57,230 nt of DNA from Pirellulales bacterium (GCA_036267355.1 DATAWG010000093.1:1-57230), one strand, 5' to 3'; positions 1 to 9,449 are shown, counted from the stretch's first letter. A program made the numbers and translations. The notes: a model not told the origin generated them from the letters alone.

Positions 1-168
1 ATCGCCGCCGACGGCCAACTGTGGGTCGGCAAATTCGCGGACGGTAGTGCCGGAGAAGACAAATCCTCCGGCGGCACATTGCGTTTTTCCTCCTGGGGCC
101 GCTGGCCCGATTTCGAACGCTTGACCGACTTCCGCACGATCGGCTTTTGGCCCGAAAAGGATCAATGA
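1..168 (+). CDS. C-terminal fragment of an unidentified protein
   Basis: Reading frame 1 is open from the window edge to a TGA at 166-168 and gives 55 residues ending in FWPEKDQ. The fragment is rich in Gly, Trp and Phe (GQLWVGKF near its start, SSWGRWPDF in the middle), which suits the end of an extracellular or beta-rich protein, but I do not recognise a family. Codon use matches the neighbouring genes (GC-rich third positions), which is the main reason to call it coding. The start lies outside the window. Confidence 0.5.
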   Translation: MAADGQLWVGKFADGSAGEDKSSGGTLRFSSWGRWPDFERLTDFRTIGFWPEKDQ

Positions 169-617
169 CGGACGCTGCAGCGCGGACGATCATCGCGGAC
201 GCACGATCCGCGACAAGCATCCGCCGAAATTCCTTCGCCGCCATTTGCAGTCGCAATTCTGCAACACGTGCTCCCTCGCGCGCGCGGTCGTCGCGAGAAA
301 TCGCGGAATGCATCCGTCTGGCCTCGTGCGCTCGTGCGCTGCCGAGTGTTGCAGGAATGCAACGGTCTCGCAGCACGGCCATGCTAGCCAATCGCTGGAT
401 TTGCCCGGCCGGTGTTTCTGAACTAGGGTTCAATTGAACGGCGGCTTTTCTCCTCTGCCGCCCAGGCTGGTGTCTCCGGCCGAACTGCTTTCGCCATCGC
501 GCTAGCAGCGGCATTCGCGTTGTCGCGTGTGCGTGCTAGCAGGCGAAACTCGCGTTGCGGAATTAGTCGCTTCTCATCATTATCCCACCTCTCGATTTTC
601 ACTTTGGGGGCAGCATC
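169..617. other. gene-free interval upstream of the S53 peptidase
   Basis: About 450 bases without a convincing gene. Short open frames exist on both strands, but they are Arg/Ser/Cys-rich in the way of shadow frames of GC-rich DNA, with no ribosome binding site or family resemblance. The interval presumably holds the promoter of the peptidase gene at 618; I could not pick a clear -10/-35 pair. Confidence 0.4.
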
Positions 618-2252
618 ATGGCGTTCGGCTCGAATTCATCGCGAGGCAAAAGAAATGGCGCCAGCGCGAAAACGAAGCAATCTCGCGCATCGAACAGGCT
701 CCACATGGAGTCGCTCGAACCGCGATCGATGCTCTCCGCAAACGCGATTCTGGTGCAGCCGAATGTGCAAGGTGTCCTGACCCCGCTGACGACGGCGGCC
801 AGTGTTTCGGTGTACACGCCGGCGCAGATTCGCGCCGCATACGGATTCACGGGCGTTTCCGAAACGGGGGCCGGCCAAACGATCGCCATCGTCGACGCCT
901 ACGGGGATCCGACGATTTCGGCCGATCTACACGCCTTCGATCAGCAGTTCGGTTTGGCCGATCCGAAGCTGTCGGTGGTCAACGAGACCGGCGGGTCGAG
1001 CTTGCCGGCGGCAAATTCGGGATGGGATATGGAAATCTCGCTCGATGTCGAATGGGCACACGCGATCGCTCCCGGCGCGAACATCCTGCTGGTCGAAGCC
1101 AGTAGCGCGAACTTGAGCGATCTGCTTACAGCGGTGAATTACGCCCGCAATGCGGCCGGAGTAAGCGTCGTGTCGATGAGCTGGGGCACGAGCGACTTCA
1201 CCGGCGAAGCGGCCTACAACTCTTACTTCACGACTCCCGCCGGACATACGCCGGTGACATTCGTCGCCTCTTCCGGCGACAGCGGCGCGGGAGCCAGTTG
1301 GCCGGCCATTGCCAACAACGTGTTGGCCGTCGGCGGCACGACACTGAAAGTCACGTCGTCTGGCGGCTACACAAGCGAATCGGCTTGGAGCGGCAGCGGC
1401 GGCGGCTATAGCAGCAACGAAACCGAAGCAAGCTATCTCACATCGTTGCAGAGCACCGGTAAACAAAGCGATCCCGATGTCTCTTATGATGCCGATCCGA
1501 GCACCGGCTTCTACGTCCGCGATGGCGGCAATTGGTACGATGTCGGCGGCACCAGCGCCGGCGCTCCGCAATGGTCGGCATTGATCGCACTGGCAAACCA
1601 GGGGCGAGCAGCGAAGGGTGAAGCGGCACTGAGCAATGCCGATCAATCGCTCTTCAGTCTTCCCAGCAGCGATTTCCACGACATTACCACCGGCAGCAAC
1701 GGCTCGTACAAAGCGACTGCCGGCTACGACGTTGTCACCGGCCGCGGCACGCCGATCGCCAATCTGATCGTCAACGGCCTGATCGCCGCCGCGAATCCGA
1801 CAACAGCGACGTCAAGCTCGACGACGACGCTCGCCGCTAAAGTCGCCACCAATGCGGTCGATGGCGGAGGCGCCACGGCTGCGGGCCCGACGGGTTCTGA
1901 TTCCGGCACAAGCGCCTCGACATCCGGCGCCAATGTATCCACGACCGCGTCGGTTTCCACGGCAACCAACAGCGATGTTGGAATGAGCTCGAACACGAGC
2001 ATTTCTACCGCAAACGCGGCGATTACACGATCGTCGCTCGGCGGCGATTCGCCGTTCGTCGAATCTGCTGGCGAAGATCAATCGGTTGCGGGCGACGCGA
2101 TCGGCGTCGGCGAGAACGAGGTGTTCGGCGATCTCCCGGAGGCCAACTTTGCATCGCAGTTCGCGATCGATGCCGATGCGTCGCCGAGTTCGATGCATTT
2201 GCACGATGCGATCGAGAACTTGCTCGGTGTGCTCGTGGCGAACGAAGCATAG
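618..2252 (+). CDS. LEPR-XLL-tagged sedolisin-family (S53) serine-carboxyl peptidase
   Basis: A 544-residue secreted endopeptidase. Residues 33-39 read LEPRSML, the planctomycete LEPR-XLL motif found near the N-terminus of exported surface proteins. The catalytic domain shows the sedolisin signature: Glu139 and Asp143 in MEISLDVEW, oxyanion Asp221 in SSGDSG, nucleophile Ser313 in GGTSAGAP, and a calcium-site-like stretch near residues 354-380 that includes GYDVVTGRGTP. The long pro-domain usual in S53 enzymes is missing, so the catalytic part follows the leader almost directly. After about residue 395 the chain becomes a Ser/Thr/Ala-rich low-complexity tail and then an acidic C-terminus, perhaps a surface linker. 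The start at 618 is supported by a G-run at 606-610. A strong terminator follows the stop, so the gene is likely monocistronic. Confidence 0.88.
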   Translation: MAFGSNSSRGKRNGASAKTKQSRASNRLHMESLEPRSMLSANAILVQPNVQGVLTPLTTAASVSVYTPAQIRAAYGFTGVSETGAGQTIAIVDAYGDPTISADLHAFDQQFGLADPKLSVVNETGGSSLPAANSGWDMEISLDVEWAHAIAPGANILLVEASSANLSDLLTAVNYARNAAGVSVVSMSWGTSDFTGEAAYNSYFTTPAGHTPVTFVASSGDSGAGASWPAIANNVLAVGGTTLKVTSSGGYTSESAWSGSGGGYSSNETEASYLTSLQSTGKQSDPDVSYDADPSTGFYVRDGGNWYDVGGTSAGAPQWSALIALANQGRAAKGEAALSNADQSLFSLPSSDFHDITTGSNGSYKATAGYDVVTGRGTPIANLIVNGLIAAANPTTATSSSTTTLAAKVATNAVDGGGATAAGPTGSDSGTSASTSGANVSTTASVSTATNSDVGMSSNTSISTANAAITRSSLGGDSPFVESAGEDQSVAGDAIGVGENEVFGDLPEANFASQFAIDADASPSSMHLHDAIENLLGVLVANEA

Positions 2253-2300
2253 GCTCGGCCGGCCGCGGCGCCGGCCGCCCGACGCCGTCGTAGAATCGAG

Positions 2301-2340
2301 CCCCGAAAGAATCTTGAATCTTTCGGGGTTTTTTCTTTTG
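2301..2340 (+). terminator. Rho-independent terminator of the S53 peptidase gene
   Basis: Perfect 10-bp stem (2301-2310 pairs with 2319-2328, CCCCGAAAGA with TCTTTCGGGG), an 8-nt loop, and a T-rich tract at 2329-2339. It lies about 50 bases after the stop codon at 2252. Confidence 0.9.
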
Positions 2341-2412
2341 TTCGCCGCGGGCAGCGGCTAGACTGCCGCTATCAGTTGCTGCAACCGATCGGTTTTGGCC
2401 GACCGACTTCGC

Positions 2413-2441
2413 TTGGTAGATTCGACGGTTCTTGCTATGAT
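2413..2441 (+). promoter_or_regulatory. Putative sigma-70-type promoter for the DUF1501 gene
   Basis: TTGGTA at 2413-2418 and TATGAT at 2436-2441 are separated by exactly 17 bases. They lie downstream of the preceding terminator and 137 bases upstream of the DUF1501 start, leaving a leader of about 130 nt. Planctomycete promoter consensus is not well defined, so this is a pattern call. Confidence 0.45.
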
Positions 2442-2577
2442 GGAGTTGTCGACGAAGCTGTTCCGTTCGCTGTTCCCACCTTGGCGCTTTCGCGTGGCGT
2501 GCCCGCCCGCTGCGCCTCACAGCTTCCCATCTTGTTAGCCAATTATTCTCCCCAGCACCCGTGCGAGGGCTATTTCC

Positions 2578-3921
2578 ATGTTGACGATTCAAGGTCAACC
2601 GCAACGCCATCCGTTTTGCGATGGTCTGACACGACGCAACTTCTTGAAAATCGGCGGTTTGGCGATGGGCGGGCTGACGCTGCCGCAAGTGTTGCGCGCG
2701 GAAGCCGCGGCCGGGATCGCCAAATCGCACAAATCCGTGATCATGATTTTTCTGCCGGGCGGACCGCCGCATCTCGATTTTCTCGATCTGAAGTCCGATG
2801 CGCCAGCGGAAATTCGCGGCGAACTTTCGCCGATCAAAACGAACGTCGCCGGCATTGAAATCAGCGAGATGCTGCCGCGACTGGCGCGAATCATGGACAA
2901 GCTCGTCGTGCTGCGATCAATCACCGGCGCCACGGGCGATCATTATGCGTTCCAGTGCCAGACCGGCCGCAGCCATCGCCAACAGCCGGCCGGCGGCTGG
3001 CCCTCGATCGGGTCGGTCGTTTCGAAATTCCAGGGGCCGGCCGATCCGTCGGTGCCGCCGTTCGTGGGCCTTGCGCCGCCGATGGGACACATGCCGTGGG
3101 CCGATCCAGGCCAGCCCGGCTTTCTCGGCATTGCCAACGCGGCCTTCCAGCCGGGCCAAGGCGCGGGCATGAACGATCTCGTGCTGCAAGGAGTTTCGCT
3201 CGACCGGCTGCGCGATCGCCGCGCGCTCTTGAGTGGCTTGGACCGCTTTCGCCGGGATATCGACTCCAGCGGCACGATGGCCGGCATGGATGCGTTCGAG
3301 CAGCAAGCGTTTGGCGTGCTGACGTCGAGCAAACTTGTCGAAGCCCTCGATCTGTCGAAGGAAGACCCGCGCGTCGTGGCGCGCTATGGCCAGGGCGACC
3401 CACAGAATCGCGACGACGGCGGTCCGAAACTGATGTCGCACTTTCTGCTGGCCCGCCGGCTGGTCGAGGCCGGTGCCCGCGTCGTCACATGCGCATTCAG
3501 CCGCTGGGATTGGCACAGCCAAAATTTCCAGGCCTGCCGGCAAGACATGCCGCTCTTGGATCAAGGCGTAAGCGCCCTGGTCGAAGATTTATACGAGCGC
3601 GGGCTGGATCAAGACGTTTCGGTAATCGTGTGGGGCGAATTCGGCCGCACGCCGCAGATCAACAAGAATGCCGGCCGAGACCACTGGCCGCAGGTGAATT
3701 GCGGGCTATTGGCCGGCGGCGGAATGCGCACGGGCCAAGTAATCGGGGCTACGAACCGTTACGGCGAATTCGTCACCCAGCGGCCCGTCACCTTCGGCGA
3801 AGTTTTCGCGACCCTCTACCACAACCTGGGCATCGACGTAAACACCGCCACGCTCCACGACCTGACCGGCCGCCCGCAATACCTGGTCGACCACGCCCAA
3901 CCGATCCACGAACTGGTGTGA
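2578..3921 (+). CDS. Tat-exported DUF1501 family protein
   Basis: 447 residues. A twin-arginine signal ([10 protein letters not shown], Arg19-Arg20, followed by a hydrophobic stretch) predicts export of a folded protein. The rest matches the DUF1501 family, an alkaline-phosphatase/sulfatase-fold family greatly expanded in Planctomycetes. Family landmarks include [15 protein letters not shown] near residue 60, [12 protein letters not shown] near 122, SRWDWH in the middle, and [19 protein letters not shown] near 345. In other planctomycetes DUF1501 genes usually sit beside a DUF1549/DUF1553 partner; none is adjacent here. The exact biochemical role is not established. The start at 2578 places the Tat motif at the expected distance. 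Confidence 0.9.
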   Translation: MLTIQGQPQRHPFCDGLTRRNFLKIGGLAMGGLTLPQVLRAEAAAGIAKSHKSVIMIFLPGGPPHLDFLDLKSDAPAEIRGELSPIKTNVAGIEISEMLPRLARIMDKLVVLRSITGATGDHYAFQCQTGRSHRQQPAGGWPSIGSVVSKFQGPADPSVPPFVGLAPPMGHMPWADPGQPGFLGIANAAFQPGQGAGMNDLVLQGVSLDRLRDRRALLSGLDRFRRDIDSSGTMAGMDAFEQQAFGVLTSSKLVEALDLSKEDPRVVARYGQGDPQNRDDGGPKLMSHFLLARRLVEAGARVVTCAFSRWDWHSQNFQACRQDMPLLDQGVSALVEDLYERGLDQDVSVIVWGEFGRTPQINKNAGRDHWPQVNCGLLAGGGMRTGQVIGATNRYGEFVTQRPVTFGEVFATLYHNLGIDVNTATLHDLTGRPQYLVDHAQPIHELV

Positions 3922-4058
3922 CACGTGTTGGTCGGGCTTTACGAGCATCCGTCAATGCCAAGGGCGCGTCACCGTTGCGGGTACGCTCGGCGATGACATC
4001 CCGAGCGGAATATTTGGAAGCATCCTGACACAAGCAGGCCGGCGGAAATGAGCAAGAA

Positions 4059-4256
4059 ATGACCCGCCAGGCGATCGTTATCGAGAACGCTGGACCGAAC
4101 TTCGGCGGTTACCTTCCAGACTTGCCGGGATGCGTGGCAACGGGCGCGACGGTCGAAGGAACGGAATCTTTGCTGCGCGAGGCCGTTGCATTGCACCTCG
4201 ACGACATGCGGGAAGACGGAATCCCGATTCCCGATCCGTCGCGCGTCGTTGAGTAG
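4059..4256 (+). CDS. HicB-family antitoxin-like protein, orphan
   Basis: 65 residues. The segment GGYLPDLPGCVATGATVEGT followed by an amphipathic helix and the ending GIPIPDPSRV is the typical HicB partial RNase-H-fold core (the PDLPGC.. and IP.P landmarks). HicB proteins neutralise the HicA mRNA interferase. No hicA frame lies on either side: upstream is the DUF1501 gene, downstream a convergent rtcB. There is no C-terminal DNA-binding extension. It may be an orphan antitoxin, or may protect against a HicA encoded elsewhere. Confidence 0.72.
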   Translation: MTRQAIVIENAGPNFGGYLPDLPGCVATGATVEGTESLLREAVALHLDDMREDGIPIPDPSRVVE

Positions 4257-4334
4257 CTGGAGGTTGAGGCAAGCGGTTGATGGGCCGCCGTGCTGCCGCC
4301 TCTGCAAGCTGTCGTGCGCGTACGAGCAGTTTCG

Positions 4335-5480
4335 CTAGAGCCCTTTGAAGCTCAGCACCGGCCGCAATTGACGAACGATTCGCATCAAGTCTCGCTGCGC
4401 CCGCATGACGGCGAAGATGTCTTTGTACGCGGACGGGGCTTCGTCACGGAGTTGGTCGCCGTGGCGATGATCGAACCACACGCCTCGCATTTCTCGCAAT
4501 AGTTGCCGCTCGCCGATCGATTTCATCGCGGCGGCTCGGCTCAGCGCTCGGCCGGCCCCATGCGAGCTTGAAGAAAGTGCGGCGGAGCAACCTCGCCCGA
4601 CGGTATGGAAGCTGGCGGTTCCCATCGAACCTGGAATCAGTCCCGGCTCGCCCGCTTTGGCCGAAAGCGCTCCTTTGCGGTGCACCCAATACCGATTGCC
4701 GTCGTGCAGTTCGGTACGAACATGGTTGTGATTCGCATGGATCAGCGAATCACGGTCGAGGCCGATCGAAAACAGATCTTCCAGCAATTCTCCGACGGCG
4801 GCAAGAATTACCAGCCGGTTTTGGGCCGCATAAAGTTCCGCCCAGGCTGCGTCAGACAGATACGCTCGTCCGGCCTCGGAATCGGCCTCGAAACCGGCCG
4901 GCTGTTTCGCCGATGAGGGGTCTCCGGCAATCGCCCCATGATGCGCGCTGATCGCATGTCCCATGCCGCGCGATCCGCTGTGGACCATCAGCCAGAGGAA
5001 ACCTTCGTCGTCGCTCTGAAATTCCAAGAAATGGTTGCCGCGGCCCAATGTTCCCAGTTGCAATCGCCCGTCGCGCGATTTGAGCCTTTCCAGCCGAGGA
5101 TGGCTCAACGGCAATCGCAGGAGTTCCTCGGGCAGATTCGCCGCCGCGCTTGTTCGGTGCTGCTTCAACGCTGGAATCGTTCTATACAACCCGGCCAACA
5201 GCTTCGCGGCTGGCTGCTCGTCGGCCAGAAGATCGGCTTCTGCCGCACATCGCACTGCGGCCATGCCACAGCCGATATCGCTTCCCACCGCCGCGGGAAA
5301 GATTTTCACCCGCGTGGCCACGATCAAGCCGACGCACACTTGTTCGGCCAGGTGAACGTCCGGCATGATCGCGATCCGCTCCACACCTTCAATTGCAGCG
5401 AGATGGTCGATCCTTTGCGAAATCTCTCGACTCAGTGGCTCGGCGAGCCATGCATGGATATTCCCGCGATGTTGATTCAT
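4335..5480 (-). CDS. rtcB: RtcB-family RNA-splicing/repair ligase
   Basis: 381 residues. RtcB joins 2',3'-cyclic-phosphate or 3'-phosphate RNA ends to 5'-OH ends using GTP and Mn2+. Visible landmarks: metal-binding VGSDIGCGM (Asp68, Cys71), GRGNHFLEF, HSGSRGMGH, the HANHNHV stretch, and the guanylylated histidine in SSSSHGAGR (His307). The start at 5480 is chosen because a GGAAGGA box lies 5 bases upstream and the ATG overlaps the TGA of the upstream RbfA-like gene as ATGA, indicating translational coupling. The open frame extends upstream but encodes shadow sequence of that gene. No archease or RtcR is nearby. Function is confident; the physiological substrate is not known. Confidence 0.93.
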   Translation of the reverse strand: MNQHRGNIHAWLAEPLSREISQRIDHLAAIEGVERIAIMPDVHLAEQVCVGLIVATRVKIFPAAVGSDIGCGMAAVRCAAEADLLADEQPAAKLLAGLYRTIPALKQHRTSAAANLPEELLRLPLSHPRLERLKSRDGRLQLGTLGRGNHFLEFQSDDEGFLWLMVHSGSRGMGHAISAHHGAIAGDPSSAKQPAGFEADSEAGRAYLSDAAWAELYAAQNRLVILAAVGELLEDLFSIGLDRDSLIHANHNHVRTELHDGNRYWVHRKGALSAKAGEPGLIPGSMGTASFHTVGRGCSAALSSSSHGAGRALSRAAAMKSIGERQLLREMRGVWFDHRHGDQLRDEAPSAYKDIFAVMRAQRDLMRIVRQLRPVLSFKGL

Positions 5481-5911
5481 GCCGTTCCTTCCGTTGCAGG
5501 CCCCACGTCGACCTGAAATAACAATTTCGGCACTCGTTTGCGAGTGATTGCTTCTGCCACGCCAGCACGCAGACGCACCGATGCAGCCCGCAGACGGTCG
5601 CCGACTTCGCTCGGGTCGATCATGCGGTCCGGCTGCACCGCGGGGCGAACGATTACCAGCAATTGCGATTCGTCGGGCGCCGGCCGGACATCGGCCACAT
5701 CGAACAGCGCGAGCAAATCGTCGTTGCCATCGCCGGCCAATAGATAGCTGAGCGCGTCGCGCACCTGACTGCAAAGCTGCAATGTCTTTCGCCCTGATTT
5801 TTTTCGCGATCCACCGGAACGGAAAAATTCGCGCGGATCAATTCCGTCATCGGCATTCAACTGGGAACAAAGCGGCGGCAATTCCCGTTGCAAAGGTCTT
5901 TTCGGTTTCAT
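5477..5911 (-). CDS. RbfA-like ribosome-binding factor paralogue coupled to rtcB
   Basis: 144 residues from the ATG at 5911. The central 100 residues resemble ribosome-binding factor A: RKTLQLCSQVRDALSYLLAG (helix 1), then a beta segment like VADVRPAPDESQLLVIV, then VGDRLRAASVRLRAGVAEAI and RKRVPKLLFQVD, which parallels the RbfA RLR..RRVPEL.F pattern. Like RbfA it would be a single type II KH-fold domain that binds 16S rRNA during 30S maturation. It carries a basic N-terminal extension (RSGGSRKKSGRK). Its stop overlaps the rtcB start by 4 bases, so the two are probably made together. A frame extending upstream to 6004 has no better start. Family call is by eye; it could be a paralogue with a repair role rather than the housekeeping rbfA. 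Confidence 0.68.
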   Translation of the reverse strand: MKPKRPLQRELPPLCSQLNADDGIDPREFFRSGGSRKKSGRKTLQLCSQVRDALSYLLAGDGNDDLLALFDVADVRPAPDESQLLVIVRPAVQPDRMIDPSEVGDRLRAASVRLRAGVAEAITRKRVPKLLFQVDVGPATEGTA

Positions 5912-6181
5912 GGGTTTCTCTCGAGGAATATCTTGCAGATGGCGAGCGCCGTCTCGGCACTCACGCTGTCGGCTGTTCTTTAGCGTTGGACGAACAACGA
6001 GCAATTCGCGACCGGCGCGCCCAGGGCGGCATTGCTGGCCGTTGAATTGGCGAATGACGAACGGCGTCGGAGGCAGCCGTGAATCCGCGCGGGTGCGCCG
6101 GAAGCATCAATACCGATGGCGCGAGATGCGAGCTATTGAGATCGCACGCCAATGTGATTCCCGGCATCACCGACGATTGTG

Positions 6182-6289
6182 CTAAGGCTCGGCGAAAAAA
6201 ATGACTTCCGCTTTTCGAGCCCCTCACCCGGCCGTCTGCCGCAAGGGGAGAGGGGTCTGTCGAGAAGTTATTTTTCGGCCGAGTCTTAG
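6182..6289. repeat. MITE-like inverted repeat element
   Basis: A roughly 26-base arm at 6182-6208 (CTAAGGCTCGGCG, A-run, TGACTTC) is the near-perfect inverse of 6264-6289 (GAAGTTATTTTTC then GGCCGAGTCTTAG). The central 55 bases contain a second nested hairpin built from CCCCTCACCCGG and AAGGGGAGAGGGG. No coding frame. The form fits a short non-autonomous element or a large REP-type hairpin between the rbfA-like gene and cphA. The rest of the gap (5912-6493) holds nothing I can support. Confidence 0.6.
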
Positions 6290-6493
6290 CCACCAAGATC
6301 TGGCCGGCTCAACGACGCAATCAAGCGAAGCATAGGGTGCATCGTCGGCCTCCGTTGGGCTTGAGAAAGTGCGATTGGAAATGTCAGTCGCACATAAGCG
6401 AGACAAGTTTTCGCGCCAAAGGGTTCGCGCGGCAGGAGATGGATCGAAAGACAATTTCTCCCTTGCTAGCGCTTCGGGCTCGCCGCCTGCTAT

Positions 6494-9205
6494 TTAATCG
6501 ACGCCTTGGACGGCCAGCGCGATTGCCGCGTCGGCCGATGCTTCGGCGGCGACGGGGCGAGCGACGGCCAGAGCTTCGCGGAGATCGATCTCGCGGCCGT
6601 CGGTGTGAGTGGCGAGGTAATGCTGCAGGAAGGCGACGGTCTCGTCGATCGTGTCGGCCTGGATCATTAGCAACTCGCCAAGGCGAACCGTGCGCAGGGC
6701 GGTTTCGATTGCCGTCACCGCTCCGCGGATTTCCTGGATGTCGCGAACGCGATTGCCGCTCGTCAGTCCCTGCTGCAGCAGCCCCATGATTTCGCCCTCG
6801 CGGCGGCCGCGAACATAGTGATCTTCGTACAAGATGATGCGGTCGAAAGCGGCGCCGAGAAGTTCGCCTTGGCGGATCATGTCGCAATCGCGGCGATCGC
6901 CGGCGCAGGTGTATACGGCCGTGCGGCGTTTGTGCGGGAATTGATCCAGAGCCGCAATCAGGGCCACGAGCGACGACGGATTATGGCCATAGTCCACCAC
7001 CACCGTTACGCCGTGAATATCGAGCAAGTTGAAGCGGCCGGGAATGTGCTCCATGTCGGCGGTGAACGTTTCCAATCCGGCGCGAATGGCGTCGCGCATC
7101 AGGCCGAGGCCCCATGCCGCCCCGACCGAGGCGAGCGTATTTTCCACTTGAAAGCCGATCCGGCCACCATGGGCCAGCGGCACTCGATCGAGCGCCACGA
7201 GCGGCACTTCCAATTCGCGCTCGCAAAGTAGAATCGTGCCATCGCGCACGATCACGGCCCGGCCTCCTTTTTGCCGATGTGCCCCGACCACCGGATCATT
7301 CGGATTGAGCGAGAAAAACACGACGCTGCCGCGGCAATACGATGCCATATCGGCCACGAGCTGATCTTGTGCATTGAGCACCGCGACGCCGCTGGGGCCG
7401 AGCGCCTCGACGATCGTGCGCTTGACGCGCGCTAGTTTTTCGAGTGTGTCGATATCGTTCAAGCCGAGATGGTCGCCTTCGCCGATGTTGGTCACGACGG
7501 CGACATCGCAGCGATCGAAGCCGAGCCCGGCCCGCAGAATGCCGCCGCGGGCAGTTTCGAGCACGGCCGCATCGACATGCGGATTGAGCAGCACGGCTTG
7601 GGCGCTTTGCGGTCCGCTGCAATCGCCGGTTTGAATTCGCCGGCTATCGACGAAAATCCCCTCGGTGCAGGTCATGCCGACACGGCGGCCGGCGCCACGC
7701 AGGATATGGCCGATGAAGCGGGTGGTGGTCGTCTTGCCGTTGACGCCGGTGACGGCGACGATCGGAATCCGACCGGTTTCGCCTTCGGCGAAGAGTGTGC
7801 CGAGAATGGCCTCGCCGACCGGGCGCGGTTTACCCGACGACGGCTCCAAATGCATCCGCAGTCCCGGGGCGGCATTCACTTCGACAATCACGCCCCACTG
7901 CTCCTCTAGCGGGCGGCCGACATCTTGCGCAACCACATCGACTCCGGCAATATCGAGTCCAACCACCCGCGCCGCTTCGACGGCCCGCTCGGCAACCGCG
8001 GGATGAACCAGGTCAGTCACGTCGGCAGCGGTGCCGCCGGTGCTCAAATTGGCGTTTCGCCGAATGAGCACTCGGCTCCCAACCGGCGGGATGCTCTCGG
8101 GCGCGAAGCCCTGTGCGGCGAGCACTTGCAATGCGACGGGGTCGAGTTGGATCTTGCTAAGTGCGGTCGCATGATCGTCGCCCCGGCGGGGATCTTCGTT
8201 CACGCGGCGAATCAATTCGTTGATGGAATGCTGGCCATCGCCGAACACCATTGCCGGTTCGCGACGGGCCGCGGCCACCACGCGATCGCCGACTACCAGC
8301 AGGCGATAGTCTTCGCCCGGCGCGAACTGTTCGACCATGATATGCGAACTCTCTTCCCTCGCCGCCTCGTATGCCGCAACGACCTGTTCGCGCGTCTTGA
8401 GATTGGTTGCGACGCCGCGGCCTTGATTGCCGTATTGCGGCTTGACGACGACGGGCAGGCCGATTTTTTCGGCGGCTGACCAGGCGTCGTCGGCGCTTTC
8501 GACCGTGCGGCCTTCGGGCACCGGCACTCCAACGGACCGCAACAGCGTGCGGGTCAATTCTTTATCCTGCGCGATGGCTTCGGCAATGGCGCCGGTGCGA
8601 TCCGTTTCCGCGGCGAGAATCCTCCGCTGCCGGGAACCGTAGCCCAATTGCACGAGGCTTTCATTGTTCAATCGCCGCGCCGGAATACCGCGGGCTAGCG
8701 CGGCGTGGACGATCGAAGCCGTGCTGGGGCCAAGACGCGATTTCTGATTCACCTCGCGAAGCGTTTGAACTTCCGCGGCGACATCGAACGGCGTGTTATG
8801 GATCGCGGCCAGGCAAAGGAGCCGAGCGGACTCGAGTGCCGCTCGGCCAAGCGATTCTTCCTCGAATTCGACCGCAACTTTGTACACGCCGTCTTCAAGC
8901 GTCTCGCGAGTGCGGCCGAAACCGACATCGCTGCCAGCCAAGGTTTGCAATTCCAACGCCACGTGTTCGATGATGTGCCCCTGCCAAGTGCCGCGGCGGA
9001 GCCGTTCAAAGAACCCCCCGCGCTCGCCGATACTGCAGCGGTGCTCGATCATCGTGGGCAGCCACGCCATCAGCCGTTCGTTGAAGCCGGGGAGTTGATC
9101 GGAGGGAGAATCCTTGAATTCGCCCAAATCGAGCCAACCTTCCAACACGGGGAAGTTGGCCCAATAGTTTGGCCCACGCAACGCCAGCACCTTCCTGAAT
9201 TCCAT
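6494..9205 (-). CDS. cphA: Cyanophycin synthetase
   Basis: 903 residues from the ATG at 9205. CphA polymerises arginine and aspartate into the nitrogen reserve cyanophycin using ATP. The N-terminus MEFRKVLALRGPNYW matches the usual CphA opening. Residues about 220-480 form the ATP-grasp domain (VVKPQYGNQGRGVA, EVNAAPGLRMH). The C-terminal half is Mur-ligase-like, with P-loop VTGVNGKTTTTR near residue 490, then TARGGILR, TNIGEGDHLG and GRFNLLDIHG. A GTG at 9220 would add five residues but gives a less typical N-terminus; neither start has a clear ribosome binding site. No cyanophycinase (cphB) or second cphA is visible in the window. Confidence 0.93.
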   Translation of the reverse strand: MEFRKVLALRGPNYWANFPVLEGWLDLGEFKDSPSDQLPGFNERLMAWLPTMIEHRCSIGERGGFFERLRRGTWQGHIIEHVALELQTLAGSDVGFGRTRETLEDGVYKVAVEFEEESLGRAALESARLLCLAAIHNTPFDVAAEVQTLREVNQKSRLGPSTASIVHAALARGIPARRLNNESLVQLGYGSRQRRILAAETDRTGAIAEAIAQDKELTRTLLRSVGVPVPEGRTVESADDAWSAAEKIGLPVVVKPQYGNQGRGVATNLKTREQVVAAYEAAREESSHIMVEQFAPGEDYRLLVVGDRVVAAARREPAMVFGDGQHSINELIRRVNEDPRRGDDHATALSKIQLDPVALQVLAAQGFAPESIPPVGSRVLIRRNANLSTGGTAADVTDLVHPAVAERAVEAARVVGLDIAGVDVVAQDVGRPLEEQWGVIVEVNAAPGLRMHLEPSSGKPRPVGEAILGTLFAEGETGRIPIVAVTGVNGKTTTTRFIGHILRGAGRRVGMTCTEGIFVDSRRIQTGDCSGPQSAQAVLLNPHVDAAVLETARGGILRAGLGFDRCDVAVVTNIGEGDHLGLNDIDTLEKLARVKRTIVEALGPSGVAVLNAQDQLVADMASYCRGSVVFFSLNPNDPVVGAHRQKGGRAVIVRDGTILLCERELEVPLVALDRVPLAHGGRIGFQVENTLASVGAAWGLGLMRDAIRAGLETFTADMEHIPGRFNLLDIHGVTVVVDYGHNPSSLVALIAALDQFPHKRRTAVYTCAGDRRDCDMIRQGELLGAAFDRIILYEDHYVRGRREGEIMGLLQQGLTSGNRVRDIQEIRGAVTAIETALRTVRLGELLMIQADTIDETVAFLQHYLATHTDGREIDLREALAVARPVAAEASADAAIALAVQGVD

Positions 9206-9429
9206 AGTTGTCTGACTCACAGTTGTCTAACGTTGGCGAAAAGAAGCACGAAAAGGGGGGCGAACTCGGTTGCAGGCGCGAATGATTCTACCTTTCTTGC
9301 AGCGAAACAAGCCTTTGAGAATTTCGGACGGCGCCATGGCCGCTGGTGAAAAGCAACCAATTTTGAGTTTGTCGGCTAAACGGTTCGACGTTGTTAAGTA
9401 TTCGGATTGCCACGCCATTTACTACAACC

Positions 9430-9449
9430 CCGAAGGTGAGCACCTTCGG
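9430..9449. repeat. Perfect 9-bp hairpin
   Basis: CCGAAGGTG at 9430-9438 and CACCTTCGG at 9441-9449 are separated by 2 bases. There is no T-tract on either side, so it is more likely an operator-like palindrome or part of a dispersed repeat than a terminator. Confidence 0.5.

Noticed and set aside
147-437. A 96-codon plus-strand open frame after the first partial gene
   Set aside because: Ser/Arg/Ala-rich composition, no ribosome binding site, and overlap with the end of the preceding gene; looks like a chance frame in GC-rich DNA.
5481-5774. N-terminal extension of rtcB
   Set aside because: The 98 extra residues are an antiparallel-frame shadow of the RbfA-like gene, and the internal ATG at 5480 has a strong ribosome binding site and the ATGA overlap.
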